Under the pieces are notes generated by a model, which had not been told where the DNA came from, made no database searches, and saw only the letters and a program-made list of their open reading frames with translations. A DNA stretch of 8,447 bases from positions 1 through 8,447 of the forward strand of contig JALOTO010000056.1 of the NCBI GenBank assembly GCA_025457845.1. The letters run 5' to 3'. The translations under genes were made by a program, and so were the position numbers. Positions 1-6,170 of this stretch are shown here, piece by piece. The DNA is from Thermoplasmata archaeon (GTDB lineage Archaea; Thermoplasmatota; Thermoplasmata; UBA10834). Positions within the stretch are counted from its first letter, which is position 1, and each line of letters begins with the position of its first letter.

Positions 1-357
1 AAGTTCATAGTGATCGGGACTCACGGCGCGGACCACCCTGAGAAGGCGACCATGGTCTTCGCGTGCGCCAACGCCGCGGTTTCCATCGGGATCGAGACGA
101 GCGTGTTCCTCACCAGCGACGCGGTGTCACTGGCAAGGAAGGACGCTGCCGGGAAGCTGCCCAAGGTGCCAGGGATGGCCTCGACGAAGGAGCTCATAGA
201 ATCGTTCGTCGCCGGGGGAGGGAAGATCCAGGTGTGCGTCCCGTGCTGCGAGTCGAGGGGCATCACCAAGAAGGACTTCATCGACGGTGTCAGGCTGATC
301 AACCTCGTCGAGTTCGCCGCACAGACCGTGGACGCGGACAGGGTCCTGACCTGCTGA
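1..357 (+). CDS. DsrE-family sulfur-relay-like protein (5' end cut by window)
   Basis: The reading frame is open from the first base, and 118 residues are visible. The first residues (KFIVIGTHG) look like the opening beta strand of a DsrE/DsrF/YchN-type fold, so probably only a few N-terminal residues are missing. A GTG at base 10 could serve as a start but would remove part of that strand. Visible features are the THGADHPEKAT segment, the FLTSDAV strand-loop, and a CVPCCESRGI motif at about residues 76-85 of the visible part. A Cys in this region is typical of members that carry persulfide sulfur. The family takes part in cytoplasmic sulfur transfer. The gene lies 17 bp upstream of an Mrp-type Fe-S ATPase and is probably co-transcribed with it, which fits a sulfur-donating role for cluster assembly. 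The family call is firm; the exact partner is inferred. Confidence 0.85.
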   Translation, partial: KFIVIGTHGADHPEKATMVFACANAAVSIGIETSVFLTSDAVSLARKDAAGKLPKVPGMASTKELIESFVAGGGKIQVCVPCCESRGITKKDFIDGVRLINLVEFAAQTVDADRVLTC

Positions 358-374
358 AGGGCGAGGGGAGCAGA

Positions 375-1244
375 ATGACTGAACCAGTCTGCGGCCGGGA
401 GAAGCCGATGACCGGGCCTCAGGCGTTCGTTCAGGCGAACGCCGCAGCCATCGAGAATCTGAAGAGGGTGCGCCACAAGATAGTGGTCATGAGCGGGAAG
501 GGCGGAGTGGGCAAGTCCACTGTCGCCGTCAACCTCGCATCCGACCTGGCCATCAGGGGGATGAAGGTGGGGATCCTCGATGCTGACATGCACGGTCCGA
601 CGGTGCCGAGGCTGCTCGGCATGAAGGACCCATCCCTCAACGTCAACGAGTCCGGAAGGATCATGCCGGCCAAGGGTCCCAAGGGCATATCGGTGATATC
701 CATCGCGTTCCTGCTGAGGGAATCGGATGCGCCGGTCATCTGGAGAGGACCGGTGAAGATGGGCGCGATCAAGCAGTTCCTCGAGGAGGTGGACTGGGGC
801 GAGCTCGACTACCTGATAGTCGACCTGCCCCCAGGCACAGGGGACGAACCGCTCAGTGTCGCCCAGCTGGTCCCGAGCCCGGACGGGGCCCTCATAGTCA
901 CCACCCCCCAGGACGTGGCGCTGATCAGCGTCCGGAAATCGATCAACTTCGCGAAGGCGACGGGGCTGAAGGTGCTGGGGATGGTCGAGAACATGGCTGG
1001 ATTCTCGTGTCCCCATTGCGGGAAGGACGTCGACATGTTCGGCAAGGGCATGGTCGAGGCGACCGCCAAGGACTTCTCGGTCCCCTATCTGGGCAAACTG
1101 CCGATGAGCCCTGTCGTGGCGGCAAGCGGGGAGGACGGGGTCCCGTTCGTCGTCTCATCAGTGAACGGCGTTGCGAAATCGTTCCACGCCGTGACCGATC
1201 AGCTTCTTGTCAGAATCGAGAAGAGCGGAGGCAAGGGAAGATGA
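375..1244 (+). CDS. Mrp/ApbC (NBP35-like) Fe-S cluster carrier ATPase
   Basis: This 289-residue protein is the normal length for the family. Mrp/ApbC proteins are cytoplasmic P-loop ATPases that bind a [4Fe-4S] cluster between two subunits and pass it to apo-proteins. The deviant Walker A motif GKGGVGKST is at residues 41-49, the switch I region DADMHGPT at 69-76, and the Walker B/switch II region VDLPPGTGDEP at 149-159. The cluster-binding CPHC motif (Cys212, Cys215) lies in the conserved NMAGFSCPHCG segment. The N-terminus lacks the four-Cys ferredoxin motif of eukaryotic NBP35, so this is the short Mrp/ApbC form. The ATG at 375 was chosen because gaggggag (363-370) sits 4 bases upstream, although the frame is open further 5'. 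The stop overlaps the next start as ATGA. Some anaerobes have Mrp fused to a NifX-like domain; here the two are separate genes in one cluster. Confidence 0.95.
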   Translation: MTEPVCGREKPMTGPQAFVQANAAAIENLKRVRHKIVVMSGKGGVGKSTVAVNLASDLAIRGMKVGILDADMHGPTVPRLLGMKDPSLNVNESGRIMPAKGPKGISVISIAFLLRESDAPVIWRGPVKMGAIKQFLEEVDWGELDYLIVDLPPGTGDEPLSVAQLVPSPDGALIVTTPQDVALISVRKSINFAKATGLKVLGMVENMAGFSCPHCGKDVDMFGKGMVEATAKDFSVPYLGKLPMSPVVAASGEDGVPFVVSSVNGVAKSFHAVTDQLLVRIEKSGGKGR

Positions 1245-1531
1245 GGCAATGGAACCGCGGCAGGGGACGCCGCTGGGACGGAGCGCGACAGTGGTACCCG
1301 GGACGGATGACCGTAGACGATGTAGACTCGCAGGGCAACGCGTATGTTGGGCCCTGCAGGTGCGGCAGGGGACCGAACGCATACTACAGGACCCGCGATG
1401 GCAGGACCGTGCACGTCCAGGACATCGCGCGGCAGACGGTGAAGGAGCCCGAGACCGAGGCCATGAGGGCCGAGGTCAGGGCGCTGACAGAAGAGGTCCG
1501 CGAGCTCAAGCGGCGTCTGGGCGATGAATGA
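1241..1531 (+). CDS. Small basic coiled-coil protein (DUF5320-like)
   Basis: A 96-residue protein that starts on an ATGA overlap with the Mrp stop. The N-terminus is very rich in Arg, Trp and Gly (MRQWNRGRGRRWDGARQW). The middle holds a CRC pair (Cys39, Cys41) in a GPCRCGRGPNAYY segment. The C-terminal 25 residues (about 71-95) form a charged heptad pattern with Met/Val/Leu at core positions, so a short coiled coil is likely. Small proteins with a Gly/Arg-rich head and a coiled-coil tail, often grouped as DUF5320, are common beside Mrp and NifX-like genes in anaerobes and archaea. I assign it to that type from architecture and context, not from strong sequence identity. Function is unknown; it may be an oligomerising partner of the cluster-handling proteins. 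The reading frame is well supported by overlaps at both ends. Confidence 0.7.
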   Translation: MRQWNRGRGRRWDGARQWYPGRMTVDDVDSQGNAYVGPCRCGRGPNAYYRTRDGRTVHVQDIARQTVKEPETEAMRAEVRALTEEVRELKRRLGDE

Positions 1532-1710
1532 GGATGAAGGATATGTCGAGTGAAGGCTCTGGCCTTGAATTCGGCACCGCGAGGTGCGTCTGTCCCAAGT
1601 GCGGGGAGACCGCCCCTCATGCCAAGCGCGGTGTCCCATGCTCGGAGACCAAGTGCCCCAAGTGCGGGGCACCGATGGTCGGCGAGCATTGCGGGGGGCG
1701 CAGGCAATGA
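1528..1710 (+). CDS. Small Cys-rich zinc-ribbon/rubredoxin-like protein
   Basis: A 60-residue protein with seven Cys. The layout is CVCPKCG (Cys20, 22, 25), then PHAKRGVPC (Cys38), then CPKCG (Cys43, 46) and Cys55. Two CPxCG knuckles separated by about 20 residues make a zinc ribbon or an iron-binding rubredoxin-like knuckle. The PH-x-x-RG-x-PC linker followed by CPKCGxPM is a pattern I recognise from short uncharacterised proteins next to Mrp and NifX-type genes in methanogens and other anaerobes. The ATG at 1528 overlaps the preceding stop (ATGA). An in-frame ATG at 1543, preceded by purine-rich gaggatgaagg, would give a 55-residue product (MSSEGSG) and keep every Cys of the two knuckles. 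The start is therefore uncertain. No enzyme activity is indicated; a metal-binding or protein-binding role is inferred. Confidence 0.75.
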   Translation: MRMKDMSSEGSGLEFGTARCVCPKCGETAPHAKRGVPCSETKCPKCGAPMVGEHCGGRRQ

Positions 1711-2120
1711 GCGGTGCGAACGTATGCGTGACATCAACGGGCCCGACACTGGGCGCTCCCATGGACCCGAGGTTCGGCAGGTGCGCTTGGTTCATATTCA
1801 CGTCGCTCGACGGCGGCGAGACGGTAACCGTCGAGAACATCGGCAGGGACTCCGCCAACGGCGCGGGGATCCAGGCGGCCCAGCTCCTTGTCGACAGGAA
1901 GGTCGACATGCTGGTCACAGGGGCGATCGGGCCGAACGCGTTGAGGGTGCTGGCAGCCGCAGGGACGAGGGTGTTCACGTGCAGCGCCGCGACGTGCGAC
2001 GACGCCCTATCGCAGCTCCGGGAAGGGAAGCTGCAAGAAGCCGTGCGGCCGACTGCCCCAGGGCATCACGGGCACGGCTGGGACGAGGGTGCGGGCGGCC
2101 ACAGGGGGAGGGCACCCTGA
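1707..2120 (+). CDS. NifX/NifB C-terminal-like cofactor-binding protein with His-rich tail
   Basis: A 137-residue protein of the dinitrogenase iron-molybdenum cofactor-binding fold (NifX, NafY, C-terminal NifB, ORP). Family hallmarks are an N-terminal beta strand leading to G-x-x-MDPRFGRC (about 16-26), a central VENIGRDSANGAGIQAA segment (42-58), and the helix-strand end VDMLVTGAIGPNALRVL-x-x-AGTRVF (66-90). Such proteins bind or carry metal-sulfur clusters in the cytoplasm. Unusual here is the C-terminal extension GHHGHGWDEGAGGH (119-132), which could bind extra metal. Cys92 and Cys97 follow the last core strand. The start overlaps the preceding stop (ATGA), and the stop overlaps a likely CTG start of the scaffold gene. 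No nif structural genes are visible here, so the cofactor need not be FeMo-co. It may be an Fe-S or Mo-containing cluster in an ORP-like system. Confidence 0.88.
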   Translation: MSGANVCVTSTGPTLGAPMDPRFGRCAWFIFTSLDGGETVTVENIGRDSANGAGIQAAQLLVDRKVDMLVTGAIGPNALRVLAAAGTRVFTCSAATCDDALSQLREGKLQEAVRPTAPGHHGHGWDEGAGGHRGRAP

Positions 2121-2581
2121 GCGAAGGAGGCGAAGAGCGCGAGAAGGAACTCGACGAACTCTCCCGCAAGATCGCCGCCCTGACCGACCCAGACGGGCTC
2201 AGGAAGTACTCAAAGGAGGTCGTGTCCGAGGCCGTGAACCCGTCCAATGTCGGGACAATCGACGACGCGGACGGGTACGGAGTGGCGGACGGGCTCTGCG
2301 GGGATACGATGACCATGTTCGTGAGCCTGGACGAGGGCAAAGTGGCCAGATGCACATTCACGACAGACGGCTGCGGCCCGACCATTGCGTGCGGGAGCTG
2401 CCTTACCAGGCTAGTATCCGGCATGAAGGTGGAGGATGCTGCGGCCGTGCGCCCCGACGACGTCGCTGAGCTGCTGGGAGGACTGCCGGAGGACCACGAA
2501 CACTGCGCGGCTCTTGCGGTGCTGGCCCTCAGGAACGCGATCCGAGACGCAGGAGCGAAAGGCAGGCGGGGACGGACATGA
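2117..2581 (+). CDS. NifU/IscU-like Fe-S cluster scaffold, probable CTG start
   Basis: About 154 residues, homologous to the IscU/NifU N-terminal scaffold on which nascent Fe-S clusters are built. YSKEVVSEAVNPSNVGTI (31-48) matches the usual N-terminal helix and NPRNVG element. The cluster ligands are conserved: Cys61 and Asp63 in GLCGDTM, Cys86 in DGCGPTIA, and His129-Cys130 in DHEHCAALA. Two extra Cys (92, 95) occur after the second ligand. The frame has no ATG, GTG or TTG near the expected N-terminus. The first ATG (Met65, base 2309) lies after Cys61 and would destroy the domain. CTG at 2117 overlaps the preceding TGA as CTGA, echoing the ATGA overlaps nearby, and purine-rich agggggaggg lies just upstream. 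I take CTG as the start; its use is inferred. A charged leader (about 1-25) precedes the domain. The stop overlaps the next start as ATGA. Confidence 0.88.
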   Translation: MSEGGEEREKELDELSRKIAALTDPDGLRKYSKEVVSEAVNPSNVGTIDDADGYGVADGLCGDTMTMFVSLDEGKVARCTFTTDGCGPTIACGSCLTRLVSGMKVEDAAAVRPDDVAELLGGLPEDHEHCAALAVLALRNAIRDAGAKGRRGRT

Positions 2582-2763
2582 CCAGGACCCTCAGGTTCCG
2601 TTGTGCCGGCTGCGGTCTTCAGTTCGTGCTCGAGGAGCGGCCGGGGAAGTGCTTCTGCTGCGGCTCAACCAAGATCGTCAGGGAGGGCTGGAGGCAGAGG
2701 TTCGACAAGGCACCGACTGATGAGAACAGGAACGATCGTAGGTCGAAGGAGGCAAGGAGATGA
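2578..2763 (+). CDS. Small zinc-ribbon protein with basic tail
   Basis: A 61-residue protein that starts on an ATGA overlap with the scaffold gene and ends on an ATGA overlap with the second NifX-like gene, so the frame is well supported. The N-terminal half is a compact zinc ribbon: FRCAGCG (Cys9, Cys12), an aromatic/hydrophobic strand (LQFVLEE), then KCFCCGS (Cys25, Cys27, Cys28). The pairs Cys9/Cys12 and Cys25/Cys28 are the likely metal ligands, with Cys27 extra. The C-terminal half is highly charged and rich in Arg and Lys, and is probably disordered. I do not recognise a named family. Its place between a Fe-S scaffold and a cofactor-binding protein suggests a small adaptor or metal-binding accessory. 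A zinc or a mononuclear iron site are both possible from sequence. Confidence 0.7.
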   Translation: MTRTLRFRCAGCGLQFVLEERPGKCFCCGSTKIVREGWRQRFDKAPTDENRNDRRSKEARR

Positions 2764-3119
2764 AGGTCTGCATACCATCGAACGGCGAAGGCGGCCTGGA
2801 GGACCAGGTCTGCGAACACTTCGGAAGGGCGAGCACATTCACGGTCTACGAGACCCAGGACGGGGCCGTGCACGTGGTCCCAAACACAAGCGAGCACATG
2901 GGAGGAAGCGGCAAGCCGCCGGAGATAATCATCCGGACCGGTTCGAAGGTGCTGCTCTGCTCAGGGCTCGGGCCGAAGGCGATAGACCTGCTGTCCGCGG
3001 GCGGCGTCGAGGTGTACGTCGGCGCTTCGGGGACGGTCCAGAGCGCGATAGACGGCTGGCGGGCGGGCAGGCTCGCTAAGGCGTCTCTCGACACAGCGTG
3101 CAAGGAGCACAGGCATTAG
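2760..3119 (+). CDS. NifX/NifB C-terminal-like cofactor-binding protein (second copy)
   Basis: A 119-residue, single-domain member of the dinitrogenase iron-molybdenum cofactor-binding family. MKVCIPSNGEGGLEDQV (1-17) is the typical first strand and loop. EHFGRASTFTVYE (19-31) matches the conserved FGR-x-x-x-F element. PPEIIIRTGSKVLLCSGLGPKAIDLL (53-78) and GVEVYVGASGTVQSAIDGW (82-100) complete the fold. The end, ACKEHRH (113-119), has a Cys-x-x-His pattern often seen at the C-terminus of this family. It differs from the upstream copy in having no long His-rich tail. Having two related but non-identical copies suggests either different clients or a heteromeric carrier. The start overlaps the preceding stop (ATGA). 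A 55-bp gap with no visible promoter separates it from the next ATPase gene. Confidence 0.92.
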   Translation: MKVCIPSNGEGGLEDQVCEHFGRASTFTVYETQDGAVHVVPNTSEHMGGSGKPPEIIIRTGSKVLLCSGLGPKAIDLLSAGGVEVYVGASGTVQSAIDGWRAGRLAKASLDTACKEHRH

Positions 3120-3174
3120 ACGGATTCCCAGGGACAAGAGGGCATCACGACAATTGGCTGCGCGAGGGGACCAG

Positions 3175-4011
3175 ATGAGAATATCGATTGCGAGCGGCAA
3201 GGGCGGAACGGGCAAGACGCTCGTAGCGACTAACCTTGCCGCCGTGGCCGGGCACGTGACGCTGGCTGACCTGGATGTCGAAGAACCCAACTGTCATCTG
3301 TTCTTCGGCGAGGACCACCCGACAATCACCGAGGTCGTCAAGCCGGTGCCGAAGGTCAACGCGGCGAAGTGCAATTCGTGCGGAAAGTGCGCGGAGATCT
3401 GCGAGTTCCACGCGCTCGCCGTCATCCCGAAGGGAGTGATGGTGTTCGAGGCCATGTGCCACAGCTGTGGCGCCTGCTCGCGACTGTGTCCAGAGGGCGC
3501 CATCACTGAGGTCGGACACCCGGTAGGCGAGATTATCGTGGATGACGGCGAGGACGTGAGGCTGGTCTACGGACTCCTCAGGGTCGGGGAGCCATCGGCC
3601 GTGGGGTTGATCAGGAAGGTCCTGACGACAGTGAAGAGCGACCCGCTGGTCATATCGGACTGTCCGCCCGGGACAGCGTGCACGGCCACCGAAGCAGTGC
3701 GCGGGTCGGACTACTGCGTCCTCGTCACCGAGCCGACGCCGTTCGGGATCCACGACCTCGAACTGGCAGCGGAAATGGTCAGGAAGGTGGGGGTGAGGGC
3801 GGGTGTCTTCGTCAACAAGCTGGGCCTGCCAGGTCCGGACGTCGAGGCCATCTGCACCAAGCACGGGCTCAAGGTGATCGGGACCCTGCCCCACGACCGG
3901 AGAATCGCCGAGAGGTACTCCTCCGGCGACCTGCTGGCCGTCGACGACATCCATGCAATCACATTCAATGCCCTGCTGGGACGGATCAAGGAGGAGGTGA
4001 GCGGGAGATGA
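3175..4011 (+). CDS. MinD/ParA-type ATPase with inserted 2x[4Fe-4S] ferredoxin domain (copy 1)
   Basis: A 278-residue P-loop ATPase of the MinD/ParA/Mrp superfamily with a ferredoxin module inserted in the ATPase domain. The deviant Walker A motif SGKGGTGKT is at 7-15, switch I LADLDVEEPN at 30-39, and Walker B SDCPPG at 161-166. The insert carries two CxxCxxCxxxC clusters: Cys66/69/72/76 and Cys95/98/101/105, the latter ending in Pro as in bacterial-type ferredoxins. This architecture is widespread in strict anaerobes and archaea, often as tandem gene pairs, and is part of ORP-type complexes. It probably couples ATP hydrolysis to Fe-S cluster or electron handling. The ATG at 3175 is preferred over the in-frame TTG at 3154 because gagggga (3164-3170) lies 4 bases upstream and the protein begins directly with the first beta strand. 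The stop overlaps the next ATPase start (ATGA). Confidence 0.93.
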   Translation: MRISIASGKGGTGKTLVATNLAAVAGHVTLADLDVEEPNCHLFFGEDHPTITEVVKPVPKVNAAKCNSCGKCAEICEFHALAVIPKGVMVFEAMCHSCGACSRLCPEGAITEVGHPVGEIIVDDGEDVRLVYGLLRVGEPSAVGLIRKVLTTVKSDPLVISDCPPGTACTATEAVRGSDYCVLVTEPTPFGIHDLELAAEMVRKVGVRAGVFVNKLGLPGPDVEAICTKHGLKVIGTLPHDRRIAERYSSGDLLAVDDIHAITFNALLGRIKEEVSGR

Positions 4012-4898
4012 GGGAGATCGTGGTCGTCAGCGGCAAGGGAGGGACCGGGAAGACCATGCTCCTGGCCAGCTTCGCCCACCTCTACGGCAGGTCGGTTCTC
4101 GCAGACTGCGACGTGGACGCCCCGAACCTACACCTGGTCGTGCCGCCGAAGGTAGTCGAGAAGGGGAGGTTCACGGGGCTGAGGCTAGCCACAATCGCTG
4201 CAGACAGGTGCACGTGCTGCGGGACTTGTGTCAAGGTCTGCAGGTTCGGTGCAGTAGGGTATCCGGGGACAAACGCCTCGAGGAAGCCGGTCGTGGAGGA
4301 CAGGCTCTGCGAGGGGTGCGGACTGTGCGCGAGGCTCTGCAGGGAGGACGCCATAGCCATGAATGAGAGGGTCTCGGGCGAGTGGTTCCTCTCCGAGACC
4401 GCGTACGGACCGATGGCGCACGCCCTGCTCGAACCCGGCGCCGAGAACTCGGGGAAGCTCTCCGCGCTGGTGAAGCAGAAGGCCAGGGAGGTCGCCGCCC
4501 GTGACAGGATCGAGACGGTCCTGGTCGACGGACCTCCTGGGATAGGATGTGCCGCGATTGCAGCGCTCTCCGGCGCGGATCTGGCAGTCGTGGTGACCGA
4601 GCCAACGTTGTCTGGGCAGTCCGATCTGAGGAGGATCGTCCAGCTCGCGAAAGGGATGGGAGTGAGGACGGGGATGGTGGTCAACAAGTACGACATCAAC
4701 CCAGGAATCGCTGCCGGAATAGAGAAGGAGGCTTCGGCATCGGGGGTGGAACTCCTGGGAAGGATCCCGTTCGACGAGGATGTCGTGAGGGCAATAGCGC
4801 GAGGGATCCCTCCGGTTACATCCGCAGGCAGCAACGCGGCGAACGCGATACACGAGGTTTGGCGCATGCTCAGGGAGTCCACGAAGGCGACCGTGTAG
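4008..4898 (+). CDS. MinD/ParA-type ATPase with inserted 2x[4Fe-4S] ferredoxin domain (copy 2)
   Basis: A 296-residue paralogue of the preceding gene, with which it shares an ATGA overlap. Walker A SGKGGTGKT is at 8-16, switch I LADCDVDAPNLHL at 31-43, and Walker B VDGPPGIG at 173-180. Two [4Fe-4S] motifs are present: Cys68/71/74/78, with an additional Cys70, and Cys101/104/107/111. It differs from copy 1 by a longer linker between the clusters (about 82-98) and a longer segment between the second cluster and Walker B, including GEWFLSETAYGPMAHALLEP (124-143). Such tandem pairs probably form a heterodimer, with cluster-to-cluster electron or Fe-S transfer gated by ATP; that mechanism is inferred. 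NKYDIN (226-231) corresponds to the base-specificity region of the fold. This is the last gene of the tight cluster. A tttt run at 4916-4919 follows but makes only a weak terminator. Confidence 0.93.
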   Translation: MREIVVVSGKGGTGKTMLLASFAHLYGRSVLADCDVDAPNLHLVVPPKVVEKGRFTGLRLATIAADRCTCCGTCVKVCRFGAVGYPGTNASRKPVVEDRLCEGCGLCARLCREDAIAMNERVSGEWFLSETAYGPMAHALLEPGAENSGKLSALVKQKAREVAARDRIETVLVDGPPGIGCAAIAALSGADLAVVVTEPTLSGQSDLRRIVQLAKGMGVRTGMVVNKYDINPGIAAGIEKEASASGVELLGRIPFDEDVVRAIARGIPPVTSAGSNAANAIHEVWRMLRESTKATV

Positions 4899-4954
4899 GG
4901 CACAGGGGCGCAGCCTTTTCCTAGTAGCACGCAATCCGGTGTCAGGGTCATCCC

Positions 4955-6160
4955 ATGACTGTCTCCGACAGTGACATATTGGCTACATACCAGACCATCG
5001 ACGACAAGGAAGTGCTCGGGCTCGCCCGGGAACTTGTCCAGATCCCAAGCATCTACACCAAGGAGCAGAAGGTGTCGGACTTCGTCAGAAGGAAGTTCGA
5101 ACGCTGGGGCATCGACGTCGAGAGGGTGCCCATCCCCAACCACGGCGACACGCTCGTCGCGTCCTTCGGGCATAGGAAGGCCAAGGCGGTCGCTTTCAAC
5201 GGGCACATGGACACGGTCGACGTGATGGCCGGGTGGAAGCACGACCCGTTCGCTGCGACGGTGGAGAAGGGGAGGCTCTACGGCCTCGGCTCATTGGACA
5301 TGAAGAGCGGGATCGCCACCATGATGCTCGCCTTCAGGGCCATCCACGAGTCGGGCCTGGCAAGACGGTCCAGGTTCGACTTCCACGCGGTCACCGGGGA
5401 GGAGGACCTCTGCATAGGCACCACCACCTTGGCGGTGGAGGGATACTACCGCCCGGTCAAGGCGGTCATAGTCGGCGAGGGATTCGGAGGGCTGGGTGCC
5501 ATAACCTATGGCAGGAGGGGCGGGACCTTCTACGACATCGAAGTGATAGGGAAATCGGCCCACGGGGCCACGCCTCACCGCGGAATCAACGCCGTGCAGG
5601 ACGCGGCCAAGCTCGCGATGGCCCTCGAAGGCCTCCCTCTGAGGAAGGCCGACGCGCTACTTTCGGACGACTTCGAACCTCTGAAGGAGACACAGACCCT
5701 GCTCAAGATGAGCGGGGGAGGGGTCAGCCTGAGCGTGCCTGACAGGTGCGACATGATACTCACCAGATGCACCGTTCCGGGGGGGAAGGTGGACTCGAAG
5801 GACGAGATAGCCGCCCTCGTGAAGAGACTCGGGCTCAAGAGCAAGGTCATCGTAAGGACCAGGACAGGTCTCGCCGACCCGCTGCCGCCCTATCTGACGG
5901 ACCCGAAGAGCGAGCTGATCCAGGCCGCCAAGACGTCCATCTCGCAGGTCACCGGGAAGGCGCCGAGACTCGTCTGTGGGGTATCGGAGGCGGACGACAA
6001 CGTCATAGCGTTCAGAACGGGGTTGCCCGTCATATGCATGGGCCCTGGCGAGAGGGGCAACAAGGCGCGCTACCACCAGCCCGAGGAATCGATAGGCATC
6101 GCCCAGCTCGGAGACGCCTCGAGGGTCTACTGCGCGACGGCCCTGAGGCTCGCGGAATGA
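4955..6160 (+). CDS. M20-family zinc metallopeptidase/deacylase (ArgE/DapE/ACY1-like)
   Basis: A complete 401-residue protein, normal length for M20. These cytoplasmic di-zinc hydrolases cleave amide bonds of N-acyl amino acids, N-succinyl-diaminopimelate or short peptides. Visible catalytic elements are GHMDTVD with metal ligand His84 and Asp86, GLGSLDMKSG with bridging Asp115, TGEED with the general base Glu149 and ligand Glu150, the VGEG segment with Glu175 at the next ligand position, and His374 in RYHQPEES. The dimerisation lid domain (about 183-295) includes GKSAHGATPHRGINAV, with His203 as the expected substrate/active-site His from the partner subunit. The substrate cannot be read from sequence. 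Arginine or lysine biosynthetic deacylase and dipeptidase are all possible. It lies 56 bp after the ATPase operon on the same strand. Only a weak ribosome site (cagggt) is seen, so co-transcription is uncertain. Confidence 0.92.
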   Translation: MTVSDSDILATYQTIDDKEVLGLARELVQIPSIYTKEQKVSDFVRRKFERWGIDVERVPIPNHGDTLVASFGHRKAKAVAFNGHMDTVDVMAGWKHDPFAATVEKGRLYGLGSLDMKSGIATMMLAFRAIHESGLARRSRFDFHAVTGEEDLCIGTTTLAVEGYYRPVKAVIVGEGFGGLGAITYGRRGGTFYDIEVIGKSAHGATPHRGINAVQDAAKLAMALEGLPLRKADALLSDDFEPLKETQTLLKMSGGGVSLSVPDRCDMILTRCTVPGGKVDSKDEIAALVKRLGLKSKVIVRTRTGLADPLPPYLTDPKSELIQAAKTSISQVTGKAPRLVCGVSEADDNVIAFRTGLPVICMGPGERGNKARYHQPEESIGIAQLGDASRVYCATALRLAE

Positions 6161-6170
6161 GAAGTGAAGT

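Noticed and set aside
63..374. N-terminal extension of the Mrp reading frame
   Set aside because: The frame is open upstream but overlaps the DsrE-like gene. The translation there is Arg-rich nonsense, while ATG 375 has a good ribosome site and gives the normal family length.
21..1016. Long minus-strand open frame (331 codons) opposite the DsrE and Mrp genes
   Set aside because: It lies opposite two strongly conserved genes, and its translation is rich in Arg/His/Pro with no recognisable motif. Long antisense frames are expected in GC-rich coding DNA.
1707..3119. Nitrogenase cofactor (FeMo-co) assembly locus
   Set aside because: NifX-like and NifU-like genes are present, but nifH/D/K, nifE/N and a radical-SAM nifB are not visible here. 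Stand-alone copies of these domains are common in organisms that do not fix nitrogen.
3145..3954. Minus-strand open frame (269 codons) opposite the first ferredoxin-MinD gene
   Set aside because: It is antisense to clear Walker and ferredoxin motifs and has no family features of its own.
4899..4954. Separate promoter for the M20 gene
   Set aside because: No TATA-like element is visible in this 56-bp gap. The tttt run is short, so neither a promoter nor a firm terminator can be supported.
4082..5242. Long minus-strand open frame (386 codons) across the second ATPase and the M20 gene start
   Set aside because: It spans two conserved + strand genes, shows no domain, and has low-complexity composition typical of antisense shadows.
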